From an uncultured Prevotellaceae bacterium (lineage in GTDB: Bacteria > Bacteroidota > Bacteroidia > Bacteroidales > Bacteroidaceae), in assembly GCA_902799905.1 (NCBI GenBank), contig CADCCB010000023.1:20705-84704 (forward strand): 64,000 nucleotides of DNA, read 5' to 3'. Positions 1 through 9,219 of this stretch are shown here, one piece after another (the first letter of the stretch is position 1; each line of letters opens with the position of its first letter). The position numbers and the translations under genes are program-made. The notes beneath the pieces are model-generated. The model had not been told where the DNA came from. It did no database searches and saw nothing but the letters and a program-made list of their open reading frames with translations.

Positions 1-2069
1 GACAGGTTACCATCGGTGGGGTCCTCAACGATCAAGGCTATGTCGTTACTTGTACCATAGCCTGGAATTTGCGGCATCGGGAAGGGAGCCACCTGCAAAT
101 TCTTGATGTCTTGGCAGTCAAAGTAGAAACGATATCTGACGAGGTCCAGATAATGATTCATTCCAGGACGGTCATCCCAGTTCTTCAGACGTACCACCAT
201 CGTAGCATAGTTAGAACCGGCACCAGACAACATAGCGTAACCACAGACGACAGCGAAACTCTCCAGTTCGGGAATCTTTTTCACCTTTTCCTCAACGGCT
301 TTCACCATCTCGCGGGTCTGCTTCAAAGTACTACCCTCCGGGGCATGTATCTCAACCAGGAACACGCCCTGGTCCTCCTGAGGCACAAGACCTGAAGGCA
401 GGTTCTTCATGAAGAACACCAGCAGCACAGCAGCCAGCGCCAGGAGGCCCCATGCCGCGATGGGGTGTTTCATGAACTTCTGGACACTCTTGCTATACTT
501 ATTATATATAGCATTATAACTGATGCTATAAGCCTTCTTGGTATAATAGGTAATTCCCTTGCCTTCCTTCTTGCCTTCCGTGACGCGCATCATGATGGCA
601 CAAAGAGCCGGACACAGCGTCAGGGCTGATATACACGACAGGCCAACGGACGAGGCAATCGTCACGCCAAACTGGGTAAAGAATGTGCCCGATGTACCTG
701 GCATGAACATCACGGGGATAAACACGGCCATAAATACCAACGTACACGAAACGACGGCTACCGACACTTCGCTCATGGCCTGACGGGTGGCTTCGCGAGC
801 ATCGCTGATGCCATTCTCCATTTTTGCCATAACGGCCTCGACCACCACGATAGCATCATCGACCACCGTACCGATGGCCAGCACCAAGGCGAATAGCGTC
901 AGGATGTTGAGTGAGAAGCCTGCCAGCGAAACAATAGCAAACGTGCCCAACAGCGACACGACAATCGAAATAGAAGGAATAATGGTGGCCTTGAAATTCT
1001 GTAGGAAGAAGAACACCACGAGCACCACGAGGATGATGGCGATAACCAGTGTCTCCACCACATTGTGGATGGCGGCGAACAAGAAGTCATCGCTGGTCAT
1101 CAGGGTCACGAACTCCAGTCCGGCAGGCATCGTCTTCTTCGACTCTTCAAACAGTTTGTTGATGCTGGCGTTCACCTCAGTGGCATTAGCACCTGGAGCC
1201 GCGAACACCATGCAGATGGCGCCAGGCCTGTCCTGGATGTTCGATGTGAAGTTGTAACTCATGGCGCCAATCTTCACCTCAGCCACATCACTCAGGTGCA
1301 GCATGCCGCCGCCGCTGGTGCGCAATACGATATCATTGAACTCCTCGATAGTCTTCAGCGTACCTTTGTACTGCATAGAGTACTGGTAGGAGTTATCCGA
1401 CTGTTCACCCAAGGAACCCACACCAGCCACGAAACTCTGTCCGCCGATGGCGGCGAAGATGTCGTTAGGAGACAGTCCGTACTGTGCCATCACATCGGGT
1501 TTCAGCCAGATGCGCAGGGCATACGTGTTACCCAGGCTCAGTACGTTACCCACACCGGTGACACGCATCAGTTTCGGCTTGATGTTGATGTCGATATAGT
1601 TCGACACGAAGTCTTCGTCGTACTTGCCGTCGGCACTCTTCACAGCGAAGATGCGCAAGATGTTGTTCTGGCGCTTCTCCACCTTCACACCCACCTTGTT
1701 CACGTCGGCAGGCAGCAGAGCCTGTGCACGGGTGACGCGGTTCTGCACGTTCACCGTTGCCATGTCGGGGTCGGCACCCTGCTTGAAATAGACGTTGATT
1801 TCCACCTCACCATTCGACGAGGCTTTTGAGGTCATATAGGTCATCTCATTCACGCCGTTGATGGCCTCCTCCAGCGGCTGGATAACCGACTTCATCACTG
1901 TGTTCTCGTCAGCACCAGTATAACTGGTTGTTACATTCACCGTAGGCGGTGCAATGTCGGGATATTGCTCTACTGGCAGCGTGCTCATTGAGATATAGCC
2001 CACCAGTGCTATCACTATCGAGATGGCACACGCCATCACGTATCTATTGATAAATATATTGTTCTTCAT
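1..2069 (-). CDS. RND efflux transporter permease (AcrB/MexB type), partial
   Basis: Inner-membrane proton-driven drug exporter subunit; the C-terminal part lies beyond the left edge. The protein starts MKNNIFINRYVMACAISIV, followed by the first transmembrane helix and the family segment LPVEQYPDIAPPTV. It continues through the porter domain (QNRVTRAQALLP, GEIVLRTSGG-like region) to the helix containing GTVVDDAIVVVEAV. The paired aspartates there match the proton-relay residues of TM4 in AcrB. The start is the ATG read leftward from 2069, just downstream of the adaptor gene, which is transcribed first. The gene is 34 bp from the adaptor stop, so the two form one operon; a TolC-like channel gene would be expected further left. 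Substrate cannot be told from sequence. Confidence 0.95.
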   Translation of the reverse strand, partial: MKNNIFINRYVMACAISIVIALVGYISMSTLPVEQYPDIAPPTVNVTTSYTGADENTVMKSVIQPLEEAINGVNEMTYMTSKASSNGEVEINVYFKQGADPDMATVNVQNRVTRAQALLPADVNKVGVKVEKRQNNILRIFAVKSADGKYDEDFVSNYIDINIKPKLMRVTGVGNVLSLGNTYALRIWLKPDVMAQYGLSPNDIFAAIGGQSFVAGVGSLGEQSDNSYQYSMQYKGTLKTIEEFNDIVLRTSGGGMLHLSDVAEVKIGAMSYNFTSNIQDRPGAICMVFAAPGANATEVNASINKLFEESKKTMPAGLEFVTLMTSDDFLFAAIHNVVETLVIAIILVVLVVFFFLQNFKATIIPSISIVVSLLGTFAIVSLAGFSLNILTLFALVLAIGTVVDDAIVVVEAVMAKMENGISDAREATRQAMSEVSVAVVSCTLVFMAVFIPVMFMPGTSGTFFTQFGVTIASSVGLSCISALTLCPALCAIMMRVTEGKKEGKGITYYTKKAYSISYNAIYNKYSKSVQKFMKHPIAAWGLLALAAVLLVFFMKNLPSGLVPQEDQGVFLVEIHAPEGSTLKQTREMVKAVEEKVKKIPELESFAVVCGYAMLSGAGSNYATMVVRLKNWDDRPGMNHYLDLVRYRFYFDCQDIKNLQVAPFPMPQIPGYGTSNDIALIVEDPTDGNL

Positions 2070-2070
2070 A

Positions 2071-2100
2071 TTATCAATTGTCAATTATCAATTATCAATT
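2071..2100. repeat. Iterated ATCAATT/GTCAATT repeat between the two pump genes
   Basis: Four near-copies of a 7-10 bp word (TCAATTG/TCAATTA) fill the whole spacer between the RND adaptor and permease genes. The same kind of iterated short word, with a different word each time, recurs elsewhere in the window. Confidence 0.7.
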
Positions 2101-2103
2101 GAT

Positions 2104-3225
2104 TTACTCCGTTTCCTCTGGATAGAGAACTTTCATTCCTTCAATCACGTTGTTGGCACCAGTAGTCACTATCTTGTCGCCCTCATTCAGACCGCTAATC
2201 ACGATGAAGTCCTTACCATTGCCTGTATCTTCTGTCTTCACATCAACAGCGGTAGCCGTGCTATCGGACTGAACCTTATAGACGAGTGACTTGTCTTGCA
2301 GACGCACCACAGCAAATTGTGGAATGACTATCACACCCTGCTCGGCGAAGTTCATCACCACAGTGCCCTGTATGCCAGAGTAGAGGTGACCGTCGGGGTT
2401 GGGGAACGACACCTTACAAGTCAGCGAGCCAGTAGCAGCGTTCACGACACCCGTCATGCTGACGACGCGACCCTTGTGGGGATATTCTGTACCGTTCTTC
2501 ATCACAAACGTGGCGGGGGGCAGATTGGCCATATACTTCTCTACATCGTCGGCATTCATGCCCTCCTTCACCATTGCCTCAACAATGGCTTCCGTTACCG
2601 AGATCTCTGCGTACATAGTCGTGTTGCCACTCAGCATGGTCAACTGTGTCATTGGCGACACCTGGTCACCAGTACGCACGGGAATCTCACCGATAACACC
2701 AGAGACATTGGCGGTGATGGTGCAGAAGCCCAAGTTCACCTTTGCACGGTTTACCGACGCACGGGCCTGGGCCACAGCGGCCTGAGCCTGCTTGTAGGAG
2801 TTCTCCGAGTTGTTCAGCATATAACTGCTCACGATTTTCTTCTCATACAGGTTCTTGTTCGATTCATACTCCAGTTTAGCAGAGTTCTCCTGGGCCAAAG
2901 CAGCCTGCAAGTTGGCCTGTGCAGCCTCCAGATCCAACTGGGCATTGCGCGAATCGATAATGAAGAGCGTCTGACCCTGTTTCACCTGCTGACCCTCAGC
3001 AACACAGATTTTCATCAGTTGACCACTCACCTGTGGCGTTACCGTAACGTCGTTCTGACCTTTCATCCTGGCACTGAACTTGTAAGGGAGTTCGATATTC
3101 GACTTCTCCACTGTCATTGTTTCAAACGACGACAATGTCTCCTTTGGCTCGTCCACTCCGCACGATGCCAATCCTACTGCGGCACCGAGCATCCATGCCC
3201 ACATTGATGCATTCTTTTTTCTCAT
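2104..3225 (-). CDS. RND efflux periplasmic adaptor lipoprotein (AcrA/MexA family)
   Basis: 373 aa membrane-fusion protein linking the RND permease to an outer-membrane channel. The N-terminus has a lipoprotein signal with lipobox LASC (Cys about residue 22). The first lipoyl half-motif lies in VTPQVSGQLMKICVAEGQQV and is followed by an alpha-helical hairpin rich in A, Q and N (about 95-165). The second lipoyl half is in GEIPVRTGDQVSP. The beta-barrel and membrane-proximal domains end with GLNEGDKIVTTGANNVIEG. Length and domain order are normal for the family. It is first in the operon, with a TAnnTTTG promoter about 40 bp upstream. Confidence 0.96.
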   Translation of the reverse strand: MRKKNASMWAWMLGAAVGLASCGVDEPKETLSSFETMTVEKSNIELPYKFSARMKGQNDVTVTPQVSGQLMKICVAEGQQVKQGQTLFIIDSRNAQLDLEAAQANLQAALAQENSAKLEYESNKNLYEKKIVSSYMLNNSENSYKQAQAAVAQARASVNRAKVNLGFCTITANVSGVIGEIPVRTGDQVSPMTQLTMLSGNTTMYAEISVTEAIVEAMVKEGMNADDVEKYMANLPPATFVMKNGTEYPHKGRVVSMTGVVNAATGSLTCKVSFPNPDGHLYSGIQGTVVMNFAEQGVIVIPQFAVVRLQDKSLVYKVQSDSTATAVDVKTEDTGNGKDFIVISGLNEGDKIVTTGANNVIEGMKVLYPEETE

Positions 3226-3265
3226 GTTGATAGTATTATTTTGAATTATTATTTCGAATTGTCGG

Positions 3266-3273
3266 CAAAGTTA
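3266..3273 (-). promoter_or_regulatory. Bacteroidota promoter (-7 box TAACTTTG) for the RND operon
   Basis: Reading leftward the sequence is TAACTTTG, a match to the TAnnTTTG -7 consensus, about 40 bp before the adaptor start. T-rich TTTG words lie about 20 bp further upstream. Confidence 0.65.
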
Positions 3274-3312
3274 CAAAGAAATGTGCAAAATAGCAAATAA
3301 AAAGGCGAAAAA

Positions 3313-3530
3313 TTACCTAATCACTTTCTTTCCGTTCTGGATGATAAGGCTTTTGGCTTTTTGCTGTTGGCTATTAGCCACCTTTCGCCCCTGGAGGTCG
3401 TAGACTGCCCCCTCTCCTTTGGAGAGGGTTGGGGTGAGGTCCTTGATCCCTGTCGTTTCCTTGAAGAACTGCCAGTTGTCGAACTGGAGGTTTGCGGATG
3501 GTTCTTGGACGAGCCAAGTAGTGAAGCCGA
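3313..3530 (-). pseudogene. Remnant of a surface protein C-terminal tail, interrupted by a palindromic repeat
   Basis: Read on the minus strand this encodes LQFDNWQFFKETTGIKD, then LTPTLSKGEG, then VYDLQGRKV and SLIIQNGKKVIR before a stop. The YDLQGR...NGKKV pattern is the usual C-terminal tail of large Prevotella secreted proteins. No body of the gene precedes it, so only the 3' end survives. The LTPTLSKGEG piece is encoded by an inserted palindromic repeat. Confidence 0.65.
3405..3446. repeat. Palindromic CCCCTCTCC...GGAGAGGG element
   Basis: The arms CCCTCTCC and GGAGAGGG pair around TTT, followed by the G-rich tail GTTGGGGTGAGG. It belongs to the same broad class as the C-rich/G-rich palindromes inside gltB and pyrG and is likewise translated in frame within the tail remnant. 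Confidence 0.75.
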
Positions 3531-3666
3531 GCGCGAGCGAAGCTCAAAGTACGAAAAAAATGATTAAGTAAGAAGAAAAAGATGATTTTTTGACTCGTAA
3601 ACCTACAAAAGACTTTTCATTTTTGTAATTTTTTCCTAAAAAGTTGTGAAATAAAAGAAATTTATC

Positions 3667-3674
3667 TATCTTTG
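3667..3674 (+). promoter_or_regulatory. Promoter TATCTTTG at the head of the caspase/FGE cluster
   Basis: A TAnnTTTG box with a TTG about 24 bp upstream. It would give a leader of about 175 nt before the first gene of the cluster. That leader (3675-3852) contains no recognisable riboswitch but includes the first GGGTTACTT motif. Confidence 0.6.
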
Positions 3675-3775
3675 TAGCCGACTCTCATAGTCTTGTGCTA
3701 TGCTAATCCGTGGACGTGTTCCATAAAAGTGCATCAGCAAAGATTGTCTCACGCTCTATTTATGTCTTGTCGGAT

Positions 3776-3805
3776 GGGTTACTTTTATGTAATATAGGCT
3801 TAAAG
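3776..3805 (+). promoter_or_regulatory. Cluster motif copy 1: GGGTTACTT-N13-GCTTAAAG
   Basis: First of eight copies of a two-part motif found before every transcription unit of this cluster, here 77 bp before the start codon. The two blocks are spaced like the -35 and -10 elements of an ECF sigma promoter; the second block is one T shorter than in the other copies. Confidence 0.7.
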
Positions 3806-3852
3806 AGATGTGATTTAAAAAGGACTACAAACCAAAACAGAATATCGAACCT

Positions 3853-4749
3853 ATGAATATGAGTTGTAAACATATAGCAGTTTTTATTGCATCTTTGTTA
3901 TTTTTTCAGATAGTCTATGGTCAAAGTAAAAAGACCGTAGTTGGTGAATATCGTATGATGGTGCCTAGTTATATGAGCCGTGAAGAAGCACGACTGACTG
4001 CTATCGAACAGGCAAAGACGGAAGCGCTAGCAAAGGAATTCGGTACGATAGTCTCGCAGACTAATCTCATGTTAATGGAAGAGTCAAACCGACGTTCCAA
4101 AAACTCTTTCTATTCTATAGGTCAATGCGATGTAAAGGGTGTTTGGCTTAAAACAGAGGGAGAGCCAATTATCACTGAGCAAATTGTCGGTGATGAACAC
4201 TGGATAGAAGCGAAGGTGAAAGGTGTTGCCCGCGAACTAAAGTCTGCTACAGTTGACATTGAGACTCACTTGCTGAGAAATGGTAAAGGTGACGAGTTCG
4301 AATCCGATGATTATAGAGATGGTGACCGATTCTATGTCTCTTTCCAATCGCCTAGGAATGGTTATTTGGCCATTTACCTGCTAGATACAAAGCGTGATGC
4401 ATACCTTATAGTACCCAATAAGAATGAAGAGTTGTTCCCTGTGAAGCGTGGTGAACGCTATGTGTTTATTGATGACGAAAAAGAGCGACTCATCTTGACG
4501 ACAGAAGAACCCATGGAAATCAATCAGGTGTATGTCATTTTTTCGCCCAATAAGTTCTATTCCGAGAATGTATCTGCCACGAGCGATGGTGTCGATTTAG
4601 GCAAATACCGCACAGACGAATTCAAGAACATTACCCGTCTAGCCTATATTCCTTGTAAAAAGTTCCAAAAATGGATAAACAACCTCAGAGTAAAGGACAT
4701 GGAGATGCAGGTGACAACAAAACTTATTACGATAAAAGGACAAGAGTAG
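3853..4749 (+). CDS. Secreted DUF4384-like protein
   Basis: 298 aa with an N-terminal signal peptide ending near VYGQSKK. Residues 25-130 hold a region starting VVGEYRMMVPSYMSREEARL, resembling LPP20-like domains in which a run of alanine-rich helices follows a short strand. The C-terminal half (about 155-250: SPRNGYLAIYLLDTKRDAYL, VYVIFSPNKF) resembles DUF4384, a beta-rich domain often found beside caspase-like proteases in bacteria. It is first in the cluster and is followed 6 bp later by no gene but by the next promoter motif, which overlaps its stop codon. Likely periplasmic; molecular function unknown. Confidence 0.85.
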   Translation: MNMSCKHIAVFIASLLFFQIVYGQSKKTVVGEYRMMVPSYMSREEARLTAIEQAKTEALAKEFGTIVSQTNLMLMEESNRRSKNSFYSIGQCDVKGVWLKTEGEPIITEQIVGDEHWIEAKVKGVARELKSATVDIETHLLRNGKGDEFESDDYRDGDRFYVSFQSPRNGYLAIYLLDTKRDAYLIVPNKNEELFPVKRGERYVFIDDEKERLILTTEEPMEINQVYVIFSPNKFYSENVSATSDGVDLGKYRTDEFKNITRLAYIPCKKFQKWINNLRVKDMEMQVTTKLITIKGQE

Positions 4750-4779
4750 GGTTACTTCTATTCGGATATTGCTTTAAAG
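4749..4779 (+). promoter_or_regulatory. Cluster motif copy 2: GGGTTACTT-N13-GCTTTAAAG
   Basis: Starts at the last base of the preceding stop codon and lies 107 bp upstream of the barrel gene. Perfect match to the cluster consensus. Confidence 0.75.
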
Positions 4780-4855
4780 GACAAAAACAATGGGGGCAAT
4801 TTTGATAAAATCCTTCTTAAAGATATAATAAACAATAACTTAAATTTTAAACATT

Positions 4856-5452
4856 ATGAAGAAATTATTTTTTGTGCTACTAATGGCAGTTGTATTCAGT
4901 GGGAACGTGTTTGGACAGATTTGGGACTATTCCAAGCCAGATAAGGCTATCACTTTCGGTGTGAGGGCAGGTGTTAATATTTCTTCTATGGGTGGAGGTC
5001 AGGGAAGAATGTACGATGAATCGTTAATCGGTTTCCATGTTGGTCTAAAAACAGATTTTAATATTGTAAAGAGTTTTGCCATAGAAACTGGCCTTTATTA
5101 TTCAGGGAAGGGTGCCTCTAAAGCCGAAAAAGGAGGGAATGAAGCATGGAGATGCCCATCAGTTCAACTTCCGGTTCTTGCTAATTTCAAATTCCCAGTG
5201 TCTAACAGTGTGGAAATACAAGTTAAGGGAGGTGTGTTTTTAGGTTATGTACACGTAGAAAAACCAGAATCTTTATATGTTGACACCAAAGATAAGATGG
5301 ATTTTGGATTAATTGTTGGTACTGGGGTAAAAATAAAGAAATTTTATGTTGGTGCTCAATTTGAACCAGGAATGGTGGATCTTGTAAATTTTGAAAAAGG
5401 AAACCGATATGAAAGTAGAAATATTGCAATTTCTCTCGGGTATGATTTTTAA
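4856..5452 (+). CDS. Outer-membrane beta-barrel protein (PorT-like)
   Basis: 198 aa. Signal peptide to about residue 21 (VFSGNVFGQ). The rest is alternating-residue beta strands ending in an aromatic (IAISLGYDF), the C-terminal phenylalanine typical of proteins inserted by the BAM machinery. It contains GVRAGVNISSM, a common opening of PorT-family (OMP_b-brl_2) domains. Small size implies an eight-stranded barrel. It is the first gene of a unit with the leucine-rich-repeat caspase (10 bp gap) and the first FGE-like protein, so it may be the outer-membrane anchor or sensor of the system; that is inference. Confidence 0.85.
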   Translation: MKKLFFVLLMAVVFSGNVFGQIWDYSKPDKAITFGVRAGVNISSMGGGQGRMYDESLIGFHVGLKTDFNIVKSFAIETGLYYSGKGASKAEKGGNEAWRCPSVQLPVLANFKFPVSNSVEIQVKGGVFLGYVHVEKPESLYVDTKDKMDFGLIVGTGVKIKKFYVGAQFEPGMVDLVNFEKGNRYESRNIAISLGYDF

Positions 5453-5462
5453 TTAGGGTTCT

Positions 5463-7232
5463 ATGAAAAAGATATTTTTAATAACCGTCTTGCTGCTTGC
5501 CTGCATTGTAACAAATGCAGGCAAGCAGATAACCAAAGATGGGGTGCAGTATAATGTTTTAACTAGTACTACGGCTACGGCTTCTTTGACAGTTCAGGCT
5601 AAAGGTGATGTTGCCATTTTAGAAAGAATCAGAATAGGTAATGTTTATTACAATGTAACCCAAATCAATTCAGCCTATTTTAAATCAAATAGCCGCATAA
5701 CATCTGTTGTCCTGCCGAATACTATTACTACTATTGGTGATCGGGCTTTTGCAGGGTGTACAAAACTCCAAAAGATAGTATTTCCTATTGGAGCCTATAC
5801 TATCGGGAAAGATGCTTTTACAGAATGTTACAATATAACCGATATTCAAGGAAATACTGTCCCTTATAGTGCAGCGAAGAATAATTTAGATAAGTCAACA
5901 ACATCCAATGAATTCAATGGGTCTATTCCTAAGTTTTATACCTATGCCAAAGACAAGTTGACGAGGCAGATGGAAGAGTGGCAGATGAAAAAAGCATATG
6001 AGACAGTAGAACAATATAAGGCTCGTGTCACGGAAGAGAAGCGACTCTTGCGTATGAAAGAATTCGAAAAGGAATTGCAAGAGGAATATGCTGCTTTATT
6101 TGCCCCCAAGACCATATCTACTATGGTGGGTGGTTATGATAGTGAGTATGAAGTTTTCACAATTCTTACTACTTTCGGAAATGTTTATGCGAAGGTACCT
6201 AAGGCTGATGCTCGCAGTTTTCGTCAAAACTATAATTCTGTTGTTGTAACACCTCATTTTGGAGTGCAGGGTGATACCTTGTCCATCCTCTCGTGCAATT
6301 TCCAATATAAAGGGAAGACCTATGCTAATGCAGAGAGTTATGAAGAAAATGGGAGCCTTGACTACCAGTTTGATTTGCCTCCACTTGACATAGAAGAGGC
6401 CATCGCAGCCGAGGAGAAGCAAAAGCCTGTACGCAAGACATTAGACCTCAGTATTGATAAGGAAATCCCTCTGAACAAAACTGACAACGACAAGATGTTC
6501 GTACTGGTTATTGGCAACGAGAACTATAAACGCATAGCCGATGTTCCATATGCCAACAATGATGCGAAGGTCTTTGCAGAGTATTGCCAGAAGACATTGG
6601 GTGTCCCTAAAAAGAATATAGATATCTATAAGGATGCCAGCATCAACGATATGCGCCATGCAGTGCAGGTGTTGTCGAATCGTCTGAAAGCCTTCAATGG
6701 AGAAGCCAAGGCACTTGTGTATTATTCTGGTCACGGTTATCCCGATGAGGCTACCCGTATGCCTTATCTGATGCCTATTGACGGCTTTGCTTCAGATGTC
6801 AGCAACACAGGCTATAGTCTGAACGACATGTATGATGAACTGGCAGAAGCACCATCGCAACTCACACTACTCCTAATAGATGCCTGTTTCAGTGGAACTA
6901 CGCGTCAGGGTGATATGGCAGTAAACGCCAAATCAATTGCTGTTGCAGCCCGTAGTATAGTGCCCACAGGTAACATGATGGTATTTTCTGCTTCGCAGGA
7001 TACAGAGACGGCATACGTTGACGAAGAGCATGGTCATGGACGCTTCACATATTATCTGTTGAAACATTTACATAACACCAAGGGAGACACTACCCTTGGC
7101 GGACTAGTAGATTTCGTCACTGATCAGGTGGGCAAGGCCAGCGTAATCAACAATGACGGAAAGACTCAGACTCCTACGCCTAATCCGTCGTTTAGACTTG
7201 GAGAGAATTGGAAGTCTATGAAATTAAGATAA
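5463..7232 (+). CDS. Secreted LRR-caspase (peptidase C14) protein
   Basis: 589 aa. Signal peptide at 1-20. Residues about 65-125 form a BspA-type leucine-rich repeat segment (ITSVVLPNTITTIGDRAFAG and FPIGAYTIGKDAFTEC). A charged coiled linker (about 165-215) follows, and a caspase domain fills about 345-585. The catalytic dyad is visible: His424 in YYSGHG and Cys475 in LLIDACFSG. The domain opens with FVLVIGNENY. Substrate specificity is unknown. Export makes this a periplasmic or surface caspase, unlike the cytoplasmic metacaspases usually tied to bacterial defence. It lies directly upstream of an FGE-like gene, with 8 bp between them. Confidence 0.93.
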   Translation: MKKIFLITVLLLACIVTNAGKQITKDGVQYNVLTSTTATASLTVQAKGDVAILERIRIGNVYYNVTQINSAYFKSNSRITSVVLPNTITTIGDRAFAGCTKLQKIVFPIGAYTIGKDAFTECYNITDIQGNTVPYSAAKNNLDKSTTSNEFNGSIPKFYTYAKDKLTRQMEEWQMKKAYETVEQYKARVTEEKRLLRMKEFEKELQEEYAALFAPKTISTMVGGYDSEYEVFTILTTFGNVYAKVPKADARSFRQNYNSVVVTPHFGVQGDTLSILSCNFQYKGKTYANAESYEENGSLDYQFDLPPLDIEEAIAAEEKQKPVRKTLDLSIDKEIPLNKTDNDKMFVLVIGNENYKRIADVPYANNDAKVFAEYCQKTLGVPKKNIDIYKDASINDMRHAVQVLSNRLKAFNGEAKALVYYSGHGYPDEATRMPYLMPIDGFASDVSNTGYSLNDMYDELAEAPSQLTLLLIDACFSGTTRQGDMAVNAKSIAVAARSIVPTGNMMVFSASQDTETAYVDEEHGHGRFTYYLLKHLHNTKGDTTLGGLVDFVTDQVGKASVINNDGKTQTPTPNPSFRLGENWKSMKLR

Positions 7233-7240
7233 TTCTTTAA

Positions 7241-9064
7241 ATGATTAGATTATACCGTTTAAGTCTGCTATTGGTGTTTTTGTGTGGCGTGTTGCCAGTC
7301 ATTGCCCAACAGAAGTTGAAGTTCTCGGTTGTCAGTTTTGAACTTGACCAGTTTGACCTGACGGCCAGGAACGAGCAGTACAAGAAGGTGGACGGTAACG
7401 GGTCATTGTATGCCATCATCAAGGTGACGTCGGCCAATCCCGACGATGACCTGAAGGCATACAACTTCAACTTCGGCAACATGAACAGCCTGGTGGAGCA
7501 GCACGACGGCGAACTGTGGGTTTATGTGCAGCGCAACGCCAAGATGGTGACCATCAGCCGCCAGGGCTACACGACGATCAACAGGTATGATCTGCAGACC
7601 ACCATTGAGGAGGGGCGCACCTACACCATGCAACTCTCCTCGCAGGGGCCAATAGTACAAAAACAGATGGTGTTTTTCCAGATCTCACCTGCCGACAGCA
7701 GGGCTGTGGTGATGGTTAAAGGTTCCAGTGCCAATGCTGTTGAAGAGATGCTGAGCACGAACGCCTCCGGGCAGTTGGCAAAAAGTATGTCGCTTGACGT
7801 CTATACCTACCGTGTGATGGCTGAAAACTACTATCCCTCAGAAGGTCGCTTTACATTGAACGACCCTGTACAGACACATGAGGAGACGGTCACCCTGCGT
7901 CCCCGCTTCTCCATGATTACGCTCACAGTAGATGCCGATGCCGACATTTATGTGGATGGTGAACTCAAAGGACGTCGCAGTTGGAAGGGACCTCTGAATC
8001 CTGGCAACTATCAAGTGGAGTGCAGACAGGCTAACCACCGTGCCACCATGCAGAGCATCAGCGTGGAGGAGAACAAGCCCCAGGCATTCACCCTGCAAGT
8101 CCCTGTTCCCATTACCGGGTCACTTGCTATCATTTCAGAGCCGCTCGGTGCCGCTATCAGCATCGGCGGCAGGGACTATGGCACGACTCCCAGGAACATC
8201 ACTGATTTGCTGGTAGGCTCTCATCAGGTCAAACTGTCCAAGGCCGGTTATAACGACTTGACTCAGACAGTGACTGTGAAGGAGAACGAGACGACGGAAG
8301 TGAACCTGACACTGAACGACATCCCCGTGGCAACAGACGAGAAGACCTTCACGGTGACAGGCCATGGCAAGACGGTGACGTTCAAGATGAAATTGGTAAA
8401 GGCCGGCACGTTCCAGATGGGATCGATCACGGGTGAGAGTGACGAGAAGCCCGTACATAGTGTGACGCTGACGAGCGACTACTACATGGGCGAGACAGAG
8501 GTGACGCAGGCCATTTGGTATGCCGTGACGGGAAAGACCATACAACAGCAGCGTGATATGGCAGATAAAAGTTATTCTCTTCGTGGCGAAGGCGACACCT
8601 ATCCTGCCTACTATATCAGTTATGCGGACTGCAAGCAGTTCCTGAGGGAGTTGAACCAGATGACTGGCCAGTCGTTCCGTTTCCCGACGGAAGCCGAGTG
8701 GGAGTATGCGGCCAGGGGCGGCAGCAAGGGCAAGGGCTACACGTATTCCGGCGGCAACGACATCGGCGATGTGGCCTGGTATGAAGGCAATTCTGGAAGC
8801 GGCACGCATGCCGTCAAGACGAAGTCCCCCAACGAACTTGGCCTCTATGACATGAGCGGGAATGTCTGGGAGTGGTGCCAGGACTGGTATGACAGTTATC
8901 CGTCCTCTGCACAGACAAATCCCACCGGTCCCTCCAGTGGATCCGACCGGGTTTATCGTGGTGGCAGTTATTTAAACAATGCTTCGTACTGCCGCTCCGC
9001 CTATCGCTTCTACTACGGGCCGGCGTATCGCGACGGCCACCTTGGCCTCCGTCTTGCCCTGTAG
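7241..9064 (+). CDS. Secreted PEGA/FGE-like (C-type-lectin fold) protein with variable C-terminus, copy 1
   Basis: 607 aa. Signal peptide at 1-22 (ends VIAQQ). A conserved N-terminal domain of about 120 aa (KFSVVSFELDQFDLTARNEQ) follows, then two PEGA domains (about 225-280, DADIYVDGELKGRRSW; about 290-360, GSLAIISEPLGAAISIGG). The FGE-sulfatase/SUMF1-like domain runs from about 375 to the end (GTFQMGS, GETEVTQAIWYAV, FRFPTEAEWEYAARGG, GLYDMSGNVWEWC). The paired active-site cysteines of true formylglycine-generating enzymes are not apparent, so I read it as a ligand-binding C-type-lectin fold. The last 38 codons form a hypervariable segment (see separate entry). Confidence 0.92.
   Translation: MIRLYRLSLLLVFLCGVLPVIAQQKLKFSVVSFELDQFDLTARNEQYKKVDGNGSLYAIIKVTSANPDDDLKAYNFNFGNMNSLVEQHDGELWVYVQRNAKMVTISRQGYTTINRYDLQTTIEEGRTYTMQLSSQGPIVQKQMVFFQISPADSRAVVMVKGSSANAVEEMLSTNASGQLAKSMSLDVYTYRVMAENYYPSEGRFTLNDPVQTHEETVTLRPRFSMITLTVDADADIYVDGELKGRRSWKGPLNPGNYQVECRQANHRATMQSISVEENKPQAFTLQVPVPITGSLAIISEPLGAAISIGGRDYGTTPRNITDLLVGSHQVKLSKAGYNDLTQTVTVKENETTEVNLTLNDIPVATDEKTFTVTGHGKTVTFKMKLVKAGTFQMGSITGESDEKPVHSVTLTSDYYMGETEVTQAIWYAVTGKTIQQQRDMADKSYSLRGEGDTYPAYYISYADCKQFLRELNQMTGQSFRFPTEAEWEYAARGGSKGKGYTYSGGNDIGDVAWYEGNSGSGTHAVKTKSPNELGLYDMSGNVWEWCQDWYDSYPSSAQTNPTGPSSGSDRVYRGGSYLNNASYCRSAYRFYYGPAYRDGHLGLRLAL
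8948..9064 (+). other. Putative DGR variable region 1
   Basis: 39 codons from CGG GTT to the stop. Relative to the four other copies, differences sit at codons such as TAC, TCC, TTC, GAC, GGC and CAC, all reachable from AAC, AAT or ACC by changing only adenines. The adenine-free codons TGC, CGC, GCC and CTTGGCCTCCGTCTTGCC are shared with most other copies. The adenine-poor end would correspond to the initiation site of mutagenic homology in a diversity-generating retroelement. Confidence 0.65.
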
Positions 9065-9150
9065 TCCTTCCTGGCAGAACAGCAGGCCGGAAAGCGTGTC
9101 CCACCCTGCAGTCGGCGGGGCGTACCGAGGCCGCATTCCTGCTTTCATAA

Positions 9151-9180
9151 GGGTAACTTCATCGTTGAGCGGGCATTAAT
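9151..9180 (+). promoter_or_regulatory. Cluster motif copy 3: GGGTAACTT-N13-GCATTAAT
   Basis: 69 bp before the second FGE-like gene. One change in each block relative to the consensus. The surrounding intergenic DNA is almost identical to that at 15643-15797, showing that gene and promoter were duplicated together. Confidence 0.7.
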
Positions 9181-9219
9181 GACGAAAAGAGAATAATTAC
9201 AATATAACGAAACCTGTCT